Counted from the first letter of the stretch, positions 1 to 8,518 are shown. The stretch: DNA of 34,582 nucleotides from Alphaproteobacteria bacterium (GCA_947473475.1 CANJBZ010000042.1:1-34582), one strand, 5' to 3'. Program-made: numbers and translations. Notes: generated by a model not told the origin, from the letters alone.

Positions 1-71
1 TAAAGTTCCACTGTGAACATCCTTCCAGCCCCTCCATGCCCTTCAAGACATAAAGACGGCCTAGCAGGACC

Positions 72-132
72 GGTACACTTTGCCGCCGCCTTCCAGCAGC
101 CAAATCAAAGCCGGTTCAGTGGTACACTTTGC
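72..132. repeat. Direct repeat of a 12-mer, possible old IS end
   Basis: The 12-mer GGTACACTTTGC occurs at 72-83 and again at 121-132, 49 bases apart on the same strand. Short tandem copies of this kind are found near the ends of IS21-type elements, but no transposase frame is visible here, so an IS remnant is only a guess. Confidence 0.35.
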
Positions 133-229
133 TCCCGCGATTTATACCTATCCGCAAAGCGGTGCGCGCCCGAAAATGGGCGTGAAGGCTCAACTACGCT
201 GAGGATTTTCGCCCCCCGCGCGCACGAGG

Positions 230-245
230 TTAAGCATTAGTTAAC
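230..245. promoter_or_regulatory. CtrA-type binding site
   Basis: The sequence reads TTAA, then seven bases (GCATTAG), then TTAAC, which matches the full consensus of the alphaproteobacterial cell-cycle regulator CtrA exactly. A lone TTAAC half-site lies at 330-334. The nearest gene in the window ends, rather than starts, towards the site (346-999 minus), so the target is probably outside the window to the left. Binding is inferred from consensus only. Confidence 0.5.
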
Positions 246-345
246 GCTAGGACAATCGCGGAACTATGACGCTCTCAATTGTCACAGCCCAACGCTGTGC
301 CAATTTGGGAAATTGGCGGTCGTGTATGGTTAACGCAGCGTAGGC

Positions 346-999
346 TTAGCCTTGCGGTGGCTTTTGACGGCGCACAACCGCCGGCGCCTGAGGCCGCGGC
401 GGCATGTATCCGTTCGCGACGATATTTCGTGCCGCCGGCCGATAATTCTCCGGGTCCGCCGCCATCGGCGCGCGCATGCCTTCCATCCGGCCCGAAAACA
501 ACCCTTCCGCGCAGGCAATCATCATCGCCAGAACGATGTCCGTTGGGCTCGCGCCAGCTTTCAGAACGATATCGATGCGTTCCTGAGTCAGGGCCGCCGG
601 CGCAGCAGCGACAGACAGCACCATCTCGGCGAGGGCACGGAGTTTTGCGTCGAGCGGCGTGAAATCGCCGGTAATTGCCGCGTCAACCAGCGGACCGCCA
701 TCGCGCTTTTCGGCCGTGAACAATTCCAAGGCACAGGCAGCATGCGTATCCATGCCGCGGAGGCAATCGGTAGCGCCGGCAGCCACCGCCCCTAGCAATT
801 CGCGTTCTGCTCTGGAAAGGGTTCCGTTCGCTTGAGGCTTCGCATAAAGCTCATGCGCCAGCGAGTTCAGGTGTGCCTCAATTCCCGCGATGGTTTGGAT
901 GGCGCCTGGGGCCATTCCGCCAGCCGCCAGTTTTAAGGGAGTCCGCTTGGCGCGCGCCTCCCGCACCTTCGCCAGTTCGTCTTTGCTCCTCAGCGGCAT
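346..999 (-). CDS. Carboxymuconolactone decarboxylase / AhpD-like protein lacking one motif Cys
   Basis: This 217-residue all-helical protein has the outline of the CMD/AhpD superfamily, whose members act as thiol peroxidases or gamma-carboxymuconolactone decarboxylases. The helix around residues 65-90 carries the AhpD-like element with Cys79 and His86 in the spacing of CxxCxxxH, but the second Cys position holds Gly82, so classical CxxC peroxidase chemistry is unlikely. There is no signal peptide, so it should be cytoplasmic. The ATG at 999 is preceded by GAAGGGAA at a suitable distance. The last ~25 residues are Pro/Arg-rich and probably disordered. It stands alone, ending toward the gene-free left edge. 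The superfamily assignment is moderate; the substrate is unknown. Confidence 0.6.
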   Translation of the reverse strand: MPLRSKDELAKVREARAKRTPLKLAAGGMAPGAIQTIAGIEAHLNSLAHELYAKPQANGTLSRAERELLGAVAAGATDCLRGMDTHAACALELFTAEKRDGGPLVDAAITGDFTPLDAKLRALAEMVLSVAAAPAALTQERIDIVLKAGASPTDIVLAMMIACAEGLFSGRMEGMRAPMAADPENYRPAARNIVANGYMPPRPQAPAVVRRQKPPQG

Positions 1000-1260
1000 G
1001 CGTTGTTCCCTTCATCGCCGGCACTCGTTGCAACCTTCTGCTCAGGTTGCACGCCGAACGTAACCCAGGGCGAGCGTAGCAGCCATAGCCGCCGCCGATT
1101 GGTGCTGCGCGGATTGCGGGCGGCCGCTCTCTTTCGCCACAGGGAATCCTACCTCCGAGCAATTGGGGCCATCCCGCATACCGGACGCGATCGATTTGGC
1201 CTGGGTATACTAATTCGCCGGGATGGGTTCATATCGGCAGCCACCATTTCCATCCGTCAA

Positions 1261-1276
1261 AGGGAGCAGGCCGTTG
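1261..1276 (+). promoter_or_regulatory. RBS that decides a TTG start
   Basis: AGGGAG at 1261-1266 is followed by seven bases and then TTG at 1274. The upstream ATG at 1223 has no comparable site. Two other genes here (3871 and 21428) also pair a strong purine-rich site with TTG. Confidence 0.55.
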
Positions 1277-2917
1277 AGCAAACGCTGGATCGTTGTAGCC
1301 GCTGTCGTCAGCGCGTTGCTCATCGCTGCGTTTTATCAGCTGGTGCTGCCTGGGCTTTCGGTTGCGCGGCAGGAACCATCGCAGCTTGAGGTTCAGGTTG
1401 CGACGTGGCTGCTGCGCCACAGCGTTCCGGCTTCCGCCGACGCAATGACCAATCCGCTGAAGGGCGATCAAGCGGCGATCACGGCAGGAAGCGACCTCTT
1501 CCGGCAAAAATGCGAGGTATGCCACGCTTATGACGGCAGCGGAAAAACCGAAATCGGATCGGGGGCTTTTCCGCGCCCACCGCATTTGCGGGAAACGGCG
1601 CAATCGCTCAGCGACGGCGAAATTTTCTACCATATCCGCAACGGCATCCGGAACACCGCGATGCCCGCCTGGAACATGCCCGACCGTGAGGTCTGGCAGC
1701 TCGTATCGTATATAAGAAATCTTCCTGTGGTGACCCCGAGCGGCGCAAAGCCAGCGGCCGTCGCCCAAGCGGGACCGTCGCCAAACGCACACTATACCGG
1801 CTCCGCCGCGTGCCAGGATTGCCACAAAGACGTCTATGCGCGCTGGATCAAGACCAAAATGGCCAATGTGGTGCGCGATCCCAAAGTACACCCTGAAGCG
1901 GTGCTTGGGGATTTCTCCAAGCCCGATCCCCTGGTCAAATTCTCGCTCGACGAAGTGGCGCTGGTGTACGGCAGCGGCTGGAAGCAGCGCTATTTCAAGA
2001 AAACCGGCGACGATTATTTCCCCTTCCCCGCGCAATGGGACATCACGCACAAACAATGGCGTCCTTATATGGTCGCTAACGGCACCGACTGGTGGGCAAC
2101 GCTTTATCCGCCGGACAATTTCCAGCGTCCGACGGGTCCGCTGTGCGATGGGTGCCATTCCGTCAACTTCGACATCGAGAAGAAGACCGTCACCGAATGG
2201 AACGTGGGCTGTGAACGCTGCCACGGTCCCGGCAGCGAGCACGTTACCGACAAGAAGCTGACGTCCATTCTGAATCCGGCGCGCATGGACTATGTCGCCG
2301 CAAACGACACCTGCATACAGTGCCATTCGCAAGGACGTCCGGCGCAAAACCCGATCAACGGCAAATATTACGATTGGCCCGTCGGCTACCAAGTCGGAGG
2401 TAAATTATCGGATCATTGGAGCCTGGAAGAGCACAAGCTCGGCGAACTGAGCTTCACGCATTTTCCCGACGACACCGCGCATAAGAACCGGATGCAGGGC
2501 AACGACTACGTTCAGAGCCTCATGTACAACCGCGGCGTCACCTGCTTTTCGTGCCACGATCCGCACGGCACCGACAATGACGCCAGTCTGAAAAAGCCGG
2601 TCAACGAAGTCTGCCTGACCTGCCACGGAACCAATACGCAAAATGGGCCGCACGCAGCGTCGATCGAAGCGCATACCCATCACAAGGCGGACAGTACCGG
2701 CAGCCAGTGCGTCAACTGCCACATGCCGAAAATCGAGCAGACGATCGCGGATGTAAATGTTGCGAGCCACACCTTTCGATTCATCACGCCGTCTCAAACC
2801 GAATCGCTGAAGATTCCCAACCCCTGTACGGTCTGCCATAAGGACAAGGACGTCGCCTGGGCTAAGGCGGCCATCAAAAGCTGGCCGGACCGTTCGCCCT
2901 GGCGAATGGCTCAGTAA
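1274..2917 (+). CDS. Nine-haem cytochrome c: class I domain fused to an octahaem module
   Basis: I chose a TTG start at 1274 because AGGGAG (1261-1266) lies eight bases upstream and the hydrophobic anchor follows at once; an ATG at 1223 only adds 17 residues. The 547-residue product has an N-terminal membrane anchor or uncleaved signal (about residues 4-25). A class I cytochrome domain follows with CxxCH at residue 80 and a Met-containing stretch near residues 130-145. Then comes a long module with eight more CxxCH motifs at about residues 180, 291, 313, 347, 424, 447, 479 and 518. The second part resembles the c554/doubled-CxxCH multihaem families. It should be a periplasmic, membrane-tethered electron carrier or oxidoreductase. 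No catalytic CxxCK-type site is seen. The barrel gene starts 27 bases downstream and probably shares its transcript. The haem count is certain; the redox partner is not. Confidence 0.85.
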   Translation: MSKRWIVVAAVVSALLIAAFYQLVLPGLSVARQEPSQLEVQVATWLLRHSVPASADAMTNPLKGDQAAITAGSDLFRQKCEVCHAYDGSGKTEIGSGAFPRPPHLRETAQSLSDGEIFYHIRNGIRNTAMPAWNMPDREVWQLVSYIRNLPVVTPSGAKPAAVAQAGPSPNAHYTGSAACQDCHKDVYARWIKTKMANVVRDPKVHPEAVLGDFSKPDPLVKFSLDEVALVYGSGWKQRYFKKTGDDYFPFPAQWDITHKQWRPYMVANGTDWWATLYPPDNFQRPTGPLCDGCHSVNFDIEKKTVTEWNVGCERCHGPGSEHVTDKKLTSILNPARMDYVAANDTCIQCHSQGRPAQNPINGKYYDWPVGYQVGGKLSDHWSLEEHKLGELSFTHFPDDTAHKNRMQGNDYVQSLMYNRGVTCFSCHDPHGTDNDASLKKPVNEVCLTCHGTNTQNGPHAASIEAHTHHKADSTGSQCVNCHMPKIEQTIADVNVASHTFRFITPSQTESLKIPNPCTVCHKDKDVAWAKAAIKSWPDRSPWRMAQ

Positions 2918-2944
2918 CCTCAGGTTCGATGGAAAGAACCTTAG

Positions 2945-3664
2945 ATGCGCCCTGTCGCCAGCATCGCATTCGCTGCGGTCATTGCCATTCCTCTTCCGGC
3001 ATTCGCGTACCGGCCGTTTGACTCGACCGATCCTGCCGTCGCGGAGAAGGGCGCCTTCGAGGTCGAAGCCGCCCCCCTGAGCTATCGCCGCGATGAGAAC
3101 GGACACACCTGGATCGCTCCGCAATTGCGCCTGAATTACGGCTTCGCGGACAATTGGGAAGTGGTGCTGGAAGGGCAGAGCGAATATGCGCCGCATGCAG
3201 CCGGACGCCTGGAAGACAATGCGCTTTCGCTCAAGAACGTCTTTAGGGAAGGCACGCTGCAAGATAAGGACGGCGTCAGCATCGCGGCTGAGTACACGCT
3301 GCTGCTTCCGGGCATTCACGAGGACAACGGTGTCGGCGCGGAGATTACCGGGATTATCGGTCAGCAATTTTCGTGGGGCGCGGTGCATGTGAACGTCGCG
3401 GCAGCCCTGACGCGGGAACAGCGCGGCGAAGTCTTCTTCGGCACCATTTTGGAAGGACCAAATGCCTGGGTTGTGCGTCCAGTTGCCGAATTCGTCTACG
3501 AGCGCGACACAGCCGGCCACGAACAGACTGCATTCCTTGCGGGCGCAATTTGGCAGGTGAAAGACGGCCTCGCCTTCGACGCCGCCGTTCGCCGCGCAAA
3601 TACCGATGGGCAGACGGCCACCGAAATCCGGGCGGGCTTTACGTTCGACTTCTCGCTGCGGTGA
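2945..3664 (+). CDS. Small outer-membrane beta-barrel protein
   Basis: The 239-residue product begins with a clear signal peptide (cleavage near AFA at residues 20-22). It then shows alternating hydrophobic/polar segments with turns, ending in FDFSLR, consistent with a barrel of about 10-12 strands. The pattern resembles small barrels often annotated as transporter or MetA-pathway phenol-degradation-like proteins. It lies 27 bases behind the nine-haem cytochrome on the same strand, so the two are likely co-transcribed. A role as outer-membrane partner of the cytochrome is tempting, but the barrel is much smaller than known porin-cytochrome conduits of the MtrB type. The family call is by shape only. 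Confidence 0.6.
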   Translation: MRPVASIAFAAVIAIPLPAFAYRPFDSTDPAVAEKGAFEVEAAPLSYRRDENGHTWIAPQLRLNYGFADNWEVVLEGQSEYAPHAAGRLEDNALSLKNVFREGTLQDKDGVSIAAEYTLLLPGIHEDNGVGAEITGIIGQQFSWGAVHVNVAAALTREQRGEVFFGTILEGPNAWVVRPVAEFVYERDTAGHEQTAFLAGAIWQVKDGLAFDAAVRRANTDGQTATEIRAGFTFDFSLR

Positions 3665-3870
3665 AAACCGGACGGGCTGGCAAAAGCCCACCCCAAGCAC
3701 GTTATATTTGACTGGACATCACGAACCGATTGGCGATACATCTCCTGCCGGTTTGATGGATGTCAGTGCCAGCCGGACGTAGCGGAATCATTTCAGCAAT
3801 ACGGAAAAGCAAGCAGGCGCGCTGAGACGCACAGCGCGGGCAGCTTTGGTTTGCCTGTGAGGGGAGAACA

Positions 3871-6285
3871 TTGCGCAGCGGGAAACATTGTTGGCGGCAA
3901 TATGCAGCCGCCGCCGCAACCCTTGGCTTCACCAATCCGGTCTTTGCGCAAGATGACGCGCAACTGCTTCTCGTCGCGGCGGCTGATCCATCATCGGTGC
4001 AAGTCGCCGCGGCAAATACGGACGCGAGCGGTCCCGTGGTGGAGCGCATCAACATCACCGCGCGCCGCCATGAGGAAAACGCGCAAGACGTGCCCGTTTC
4101 CGCGTCGGTCATTACCGGAATCACGCTGGACAAAACGTCGACCGTCAATCTGTCTCAACTGACCCAGCTTGCGCCGAGCCTCAACTACACCTCGCCCAAT
4201 CCGCGCAACACCGCCTACACCATTCGCGGCCTTGGCAGCAGCGTGGTCGCCATTGCCCAAGCCAATGACGGCCTAGAGCCCGGCGTCGGTTTCTATATCG
4301 ATCAGGTCTATTACGGACGGCCCGCCGCAGGCGCTTTCGATTTCTTCGACATCGACCAGGTTGAAATCCTGCGCGGGCCCCAAGGCACATTGTTCGGCAA
4401 GAACACGACGGCCGGCGCCATTGCGATCACCACCAAAGCGCCAACGTTCGAACCTGAAATGCAAGCCGAAGTGACTGGCGGCAGTTTTGGCTTCCTGCAA
4501 GGCAAGGCGGCGTTTTCCGGCCCTATTGTGGGCAACATTCTGGCCGCGCGTGTCTCGCTCTCCACGACGCACCGCAATGGGGTGATCCAAAATGTCGTCA
4601 CCCGCGTACGTGAGAACGACATCAACAACACCGGCGGCCGGGCGCAAATCCTGTACCGGCCGAGCGCGGATTTCGATCTGACGATTTCCGGCGACTACAA
4701 TTCCTTCGACTCCACCTGCTGCACGCAGGTTTACGTGCGCGTGGGAACCTCGTTGAAGCCGGCCGGCCAGCAATATCCGGCGCTCGCTCAGGGCATCGGC
4801 TACACGCCGCCCAGTACAAATCCATATGACCGCCTTACCGATATCGACGCCGCGCTGGATGTCACGACCAGCGAAGGCGGTGTCTCCGCCGTTGCCAATA
4901 GGAACGTAGGACCCGCCACTGTGACATCCGTGAGCGCCTGGCGGTGGTGGGATTGGGACGCGGCCAACGACCGCGACTACACACGGCTGGTGATCCAGAC
5001 CGTGCAGCATATTCCCTCGCGTCAGATCCAATACAGCCAGGAACTGCGCGTCGCATCGAACGGACGGAACACCATCGACTATGTGGGCGGGCTCTATTGG
5101 TTTGAGCAGACCGTCAAAGGCCATCCCATCACGCAATACGGGCGCAACGGCGCGTACTGGCTTCTCGCGCCCCCGGCAGTGCCGGGCAATCTTCTCGACG
5201 GCTACACGTCGGAAGGGCGCACGAAGTTCACGTCCGACAGCTATGCCGCGTTCGGCGAGGCAACATGGCATGCGACGGACCGCCTCGATGCCACGCTGGG
5301 CGTTCGCTACACCTATGAAGACAAGAGCGGGACGTTTGCGTCGGTGGTTTACGGCGGGCCGCCGGGATTGAGCCAAACGCTCATCAATCGCCAATTGTCT
5401 ATCCTGAGGCCGCAGGCCTATGACGCGAGCGTTTCCGAAGGCAATTTTTCGGGCCGCGCCAACATTTCATACAAAGTCACGCAAGACGTGATGGTCTACG
5501 GAATTTACGCGCAAGGGTATAAATCCGGCGGCATCAACATGTCGGGTTTGCCGCTGAACGCCTCCAATCTTCCGGCGCTCAACACCGCTGTGATCAAACC
5601 GGAAAAGAACACAACGATCGAAGCCGGCGTTAAGACGGAGTTGCTCGACCACCGCCTTATTCTGAACGCGGATGCATTTCTCACCACCGTCCGCAACTTC
5701 CAGACCAATATTGTCGATTCCGCGCCGGGTGCGCTGCGCGGCTATCTTTCCAATGCCGAAAAGGCGCGCGTGCAAGGCATCGAATTGGACTCGACCTTCA
5801 TCGTCAGCGAAAACCTTTCCGGCAATCTGTCGGCGGCGTTCATGGACGGCAAGTATGTGTCGTACAACAATGGCTCGTGCCCGTTGGAGCTGATAGCCAC
5901 GTCGACCACGGTTTGCGACCTGAGCGGGCGCCCGCTTTCCGCGCTGCCGAAATGGACGTTATCCGCCGGCGGAGAATATGTGCGTGACGCGAACTTCGCC
6001 GGCCTGAATGGAAACTTCTTCGTCAATGTCGAAGGAAATTTGCGCACCAAAGTCTTTGGCGATTCCTCGGATTCGAAATACACGGTCATCGACGGGTATG
6101 GCGTCGTCAATTTGGCGCTCGGCTTCCGGCAGGAAGGACCGTGGGAAGTGTTTCTGTGGGTGCGGAATTTGTTCGATAAGAACTACATGCAAAACCTGAC
6201 GGTGCAGGCGGGCAATTCCGGTTTGATCCTGGGCACGCCAAATGATCCGCGCACCATCGGCCTGACGGCGCGGGTGAAATATTAA
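3871..6285 (+). CDS. TonB-dependent outer-membrane receptor
   Basis: This 804-residue receptor imports a scarce ligand across the outer membrane using TonB/ExbBD energy. The start is TTG at 3871 behind GAGGGGAG; a signal peptide follows, ending near VFAQ (residue 27). A TonB-box-like VVERINITA segment lies near residues 56-64. The plug domain spans about 70-190 with the IRGLG and VEILRGPQGTLFGKNTTAG signatures. The remaining ~600 residues are barrel strands ending in an aromatic residue (RVKY). The plug wording is typical of sphingomonad/caulobacter receptors that take up complex organic compounds, oligosaccharides or siderophores. It is 206 bases from the upstream barrel gene and converges with a ModA-like gene. 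The ligand cannot be told from sequence. Confidence 0.92.
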   Translation: MRSGKHCWRQYAAAAATLGFTNPVFAQDDAQLLLVAAADPSSVQVAAANTDASGPVVERINITARRHEENAQDVPVSASVITGITLDKTSTVNLSQLTQLAPSLNYTSPNPRNTAYTIRGLGSSVVAIAQANDGLEPGVGFYIDQVYYGRPAAGAFDFFDIDQVEILRGPQGTLFGKNTTAGAIAITTKAPTFEPEMQAEVTGGSFGFLQGKAAFSGPIVGNILAARVSLSTTHRNGVIQNVVTRVRENDINNTGGRAQILYRPSADFDLTISGDYNSFDSTCCTQVYVRVGTSLKPAGQQYPALAQGIGYTPPSTNPYDRLTDIDAALDVTTSEGGVSAVANRNVGPATVTSVSAWRWWDWDAANDRDYTRLVIQTVQHIPSRQIQYSQELRVASNGRNTIDYVGGLYWFEQTVKGHPITQYGRNGAYWLLAPPAVPGNLLDGYTSEGRTKFTSDSYAAFGEATWHATDRLDATLGVRYTYEDKSGTFASVVYGGPPGLSQTLINRQLSILRPQAYDASVSEGNFSGRANISYKVTQDVMVYGIYAQGYKSGGINMSGLPLNASNLPALNTAVIKPEKNTTIEAGVKTELLDHRLILNADAFLTTVRNFQTNIVDSAPGALRGYLSNAEKARVQGIELDSTFIVSENLSGNLSAAFMDGKYVSYNNGSCPLELIATSTTVCDLSGRPLSALPKWTLSAGGEYVRDANFAGLNGNFFVNVEGNLRTKVFGDSSDSKYTVIDGYGVVNLALGFRQEGPWEVFLWVRNLFDKNYMQNLTVQAGNSGLILGTPNDPRTIGLTARVKY

Positions 6286-6335
6286 AGCAATTGAAGTGCG
6301 CGAAGCGGTGGCGTCCGGTTTGCGTAACGGGCGCT

Positions 6336-7082
6336 TCAGCCCGGCTCCATGCCCGCTTTGCGGAAGGCGTCCGCCGCCCTCGGTGCGCCAAGAAACAGCA
6401 TGAGCGCGCGCGCTGCGGTGGGGGCTGCCACGTCCTTGTGCAGGCCGGCTGAGAACACCGTCGTTTCCTGAACGTCCGCGGGGAGAGGTCCGAGAAAAGT
6501 GATCCCCTTTATGTGGATCAGTTCGCTCACCTGCTGAAAACCGATATCGGCGTCGCCGTTCGCGATCGCGATACCCACAGGCGTCTCAACCGGCGGAATA
6601 AGCGTCTTGTCCTTGACGCTGTCCCAGATGCCCATTTGCTGCATGAGCTTCTGGATGTAGACGCCGCTTGGCCCCGTTGAGAAAGCGATTCTATTCGCTT
6701 TCAGCAAGGCGTCTTTCAGATCGTCGCCGTTGCGCAGACGCGGTTTGGGCTTGCCCGCTTTGATGGCGATGCCGACGCCGGACTTCGCCAAATCGATGCG
6801 GCTTCCGGCAACGAGCTTTCCTTTGCGCGTCAGTTCATCGATCTGCGCCGCGGGAAGAATGACGATGTCGGCTATCTCACCATCCGCGACCCGCTTCGTG
6901 ACATTCACCACGCCGTCCCAAATGGTGATGACATGATGGCCGCTGGCTTTTTCAAATTGCGGCACCAGCTCGGTGTAGGCTTCCCGCACACCCGGCGAGG
7001 CCAGCACTTTGATATCCGCGGCGTGCGCGGGAACGGCAAGAACCATCGCCGCCAAAGCAAATATTGCGTGATGCGAAGACAT
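6336..7082 (-). CDS. ModA-like periplasmic substrate-binding protein
   Basis: The 248-residue protein has a signal peptide (cleavage near AHA-A, residue 21) and then the type 2 periplasmic-binding fold of the molybdate-binding ModA group. Early IKVLASPGVREAY, central ADIVILPAAQIDEL, and a C-terminal IGFQQVSEL segment mark the family. No modB or modC is nearby. Such orphan ModA-like proteins are common beside catabolic genes and may bind organic anions rather than molybdate. The ATG has GGGGAGG eight bases upstream. It is the last gene of a long minus-strand run, 71 bases behind an NHL protein, and converges with the TonB receptor. Ligand and any transport partner are unknown. Confidence 0.75.
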   Translation of the reverse strand: MSSHHAIFALAAMVLAVPAHAADIKVLASPGVREAYTELVPQFEKASGHHVITIWDGVVNVTKRVADGEIADIVILPAAQIDELTRKGKLVAGSRIDLAKSGVGIAIKAGKPKPRLRNGDDLKDALLKANRIAFSTGPSGVYIQKLMQQMGIWDSVKDKTLIPPVETPVGIAIANGDADIGFQQVSELIHIKGITFLGPLPADVQETTVFSAGLHKDVAAPTAARALMLFLGAPRAADAFRKAGMEPG

Positions 7083-7153
7083 CGCGATTGCCTCCCCTCA
7101 GCCCTCACCGCACCTAAATGGCCGGGATAAACCCAGCCATCAAGGAAAGCGAT

Positions 7154-8443
7154 TTACTGCCAAGCTGAATAGATTTGCTTGCCGACCAGGAAATTCGGGT
7201 TCACGCCCTGACGCGGCGCGAATTTCTGCACGCGGCCTGAGTCCACTTCGGCGACATAGAAATTGCCTTCCTGGTCAACGGAAAATCCGTGTACGCCCCA
7301 GAAGCCGCCGGCGAAATCGCCCCATACACCCCAAGAATAGAGGAAATGCCCTTCCAGATCGTATTTCAGCATCTTCGACGAACCGCGATCGAACGCCCAC
7401 AACGTGCGGTCGGCCCCGATATAGACCAGGTGAACGTCGGACGGCTCCTCGCCGAAGCTCCAATCGTAGAGAAACTTGCCGTTCTCATCGAACACCTGCA
7501 CGCGATGATTGCCGCGATCGTTGACAAAGACGCGGCGCGTCTGCGGGTCTACCGCAATGCCGTGTACATTGTTCATGTAGCCGGGGCGCTTGTCGGCGCC
7601 GTTTGAGCCCTTCTGGCCCCAGGCGGTTATGAACTTGCCGTCCTTGTCGAACTTCGCCACGCGCGTACCGTTGTAACCGTCGGCCACGAACATGGTGCTG
7701 TCGGGCAGCCAGGCGAGATAGGTCGGGCGATTGAAATGCGTGCCGTCCGCGCCTTCCTGTTCCGGCGTGCCGATGGTCTGCACGAGCTGCTTGCCGTCAT
7801 GGGTGAATTTGTAGATCGCGTGCATGTGGTCGTCGACGATCCACACGTGCTTTTCCGGGTCGTAGGGATTGACCGCGACGAAATGCGGGCGCTTCAGGAT
7901 TTTGTCCCATTGCGTCCAGCGCTCGATGATGTCGCCCTTGGAATTGATGACGACGATGCAGTTTTCCCAATTCGCATCGACCCCGAGCTTTCCGTAATAA
8001 AGCTTCATCCCGTCGCGGGGATCCTGACCGGTGCCACCGGCGGCCGGCGGGGAAGAGACGGTGGCGTCGCGGTACGGAAGCCGGCCGATGGGGAAGAGAA
8101 CGCTCGGCCCAAACTCGTCCAGCTTCTTGGTCGCGGGCCGCTTGATGTTCGGAAGTTCGCCGCGCTGCAGCACGTAGATGCGGTCCGGGCTTTCGGCAAA
8201 GACGCTTTGGCCGGCGCCCCAGGTCCACTTTTCATTGCCCGGCACCGTGCTGATGTCTTTCGGCCAGCCTTTCACGACGTTGTACGGACCGAACAAATCC
8301 TGTCCGCCAACCGCGCCTGGAATGGCGGCAAAGCCGGCGCCAGGGCGCGGCGTCGCTTCGATAGCCTGTGTTTGACGGCTGAATTCGACGCCGGCCACGC
8401 AGCCGATGAGCGCCGCCGCCACTGCCAAATATGTCTTGCGCAT
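7154..8443 (-). CDS. NHL-repeat beta-propeller protein, probable lipoprotein
   Basis: I start this 429-residue protein at the ATG at 8443, preceded by GGGGGAGA; a further upstream ATG (8488) would add 15 residues with no better site. The N-terminus is a short signal with a lipobox-like LIGC (Cys15), so it may be a lipoprotein. The body contains repeated NHL-type blades with motifs such as HFVAVNPYD, PTYLAWLPDSTMFVADGYN, VHGIAVDP and VHGFSVDQEGNFYVAE. It resembles the peptidyl-alpha-hydroxyglycine amidating-lyase-like exported propellers, but catalytic identity cannot be claimed. It sits 75 bases behind a histidine kinase and 71 before a ModA-like gene on the same strand. A second, shorter NHL protein is encoded at 14350-15405. 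Confidence 0.8.
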   Translation of the reverse strand: MRKTYLAVAAALIGCVAGVEFSRQTQAIEATPRPGAGFAAIPGAVGGQDLFGPYNVVKGWPKDISTVPGNEKWTWGAGQSVFAESPDRIYVLQRGELPNIKRPATKKLDEFGPSVLFPIGRLPYRDATVSSPPAAGGTGQDPRDGMKLYYGKLGVDANWENCIVVINSKGDIIERWTQWDKILKRPHFVAVNPYDPEKHVWIVDDHMHAIYKFTHDGKQLVQTIGTPEQEGADGTHFNRPTYLAWLPDSTMFVADGYNGTRVAKFDKDGKFITAWGQKGSNGADKRPGYMNNVHGIAVDPQTRRVFVNDRGNHRVQVFDENGKFLYDWSFGEEPSDVHLVYIGADRTLWAFDRGSSKMLKYDLEGHFLYSWGVWGDFAGGFWGVHGFSVDQEGNFYVAEVDSGRVQKFAPRQGVNPNFLVGKQIYSAWQ

Positions 8444-8518
8444 GGTTTCTCCCCCATTGTTCGCTGGGGGAACGATTAGCATAAACAAAATGGGACGGCG
8501 ACCGCCGATTGGTTCCCG

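Larger units (their letters stand above)
1..345. other. Gene-free left edge
   Basis: No reading frame in this stretch looks coding. A 75-codon plus-strand frame at 13-240 has no ribosome-binding site and a composition typical of chance frames. What it does hold is a direct repeat (72-132) and a CtrA-type box (230-245). The gene controlled by the box may lie left of the window. Confidence 0.6.

Noticed and set aside
13-240. 75-codon plus-strand frame at the left edge
   Set aside because: No ribosome-binding site, random-looking composition, and it overlaps the direct repeats and runs into the CtrA-type box.
1206-1211. TATACT as a -10 element for the cytochrome
   Set aside because: The hexamer is good, but nothing resembling a -35 lies 16-18 bases upstream.
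1229-2392. 387-codon minus-strand frame opposite the multihaem cytochrome
   Set aside because: It mirrors the cytochrome gene, whose nine CxxCH motifs prove the plus strand is coding.
2405-3700. 431-codon minus-strand frame opposite the cytochrome end and barrel gene
   Set aside because: Arg-rich composition typical of the antisense of GC-rich genes; no domain signature.
3665-3870. Promoter with TTGACT at 3708 for the TonB receptor
   Set aside because: No acceptable -10 element at 16-18 bases; the nearest, GATACA, is too far.
4273-5394. 373-codon minus-strand frame inside the TonB receptor gene
   Set aside because: Shadow of a receptor with full plug and barrel signatures on the other strand.
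6336-7082. Naming the binding protein modA and inferring molybdate transport
   Set aside because: No modB/modC nearby and the family contains many orphan proteins with other ligands.
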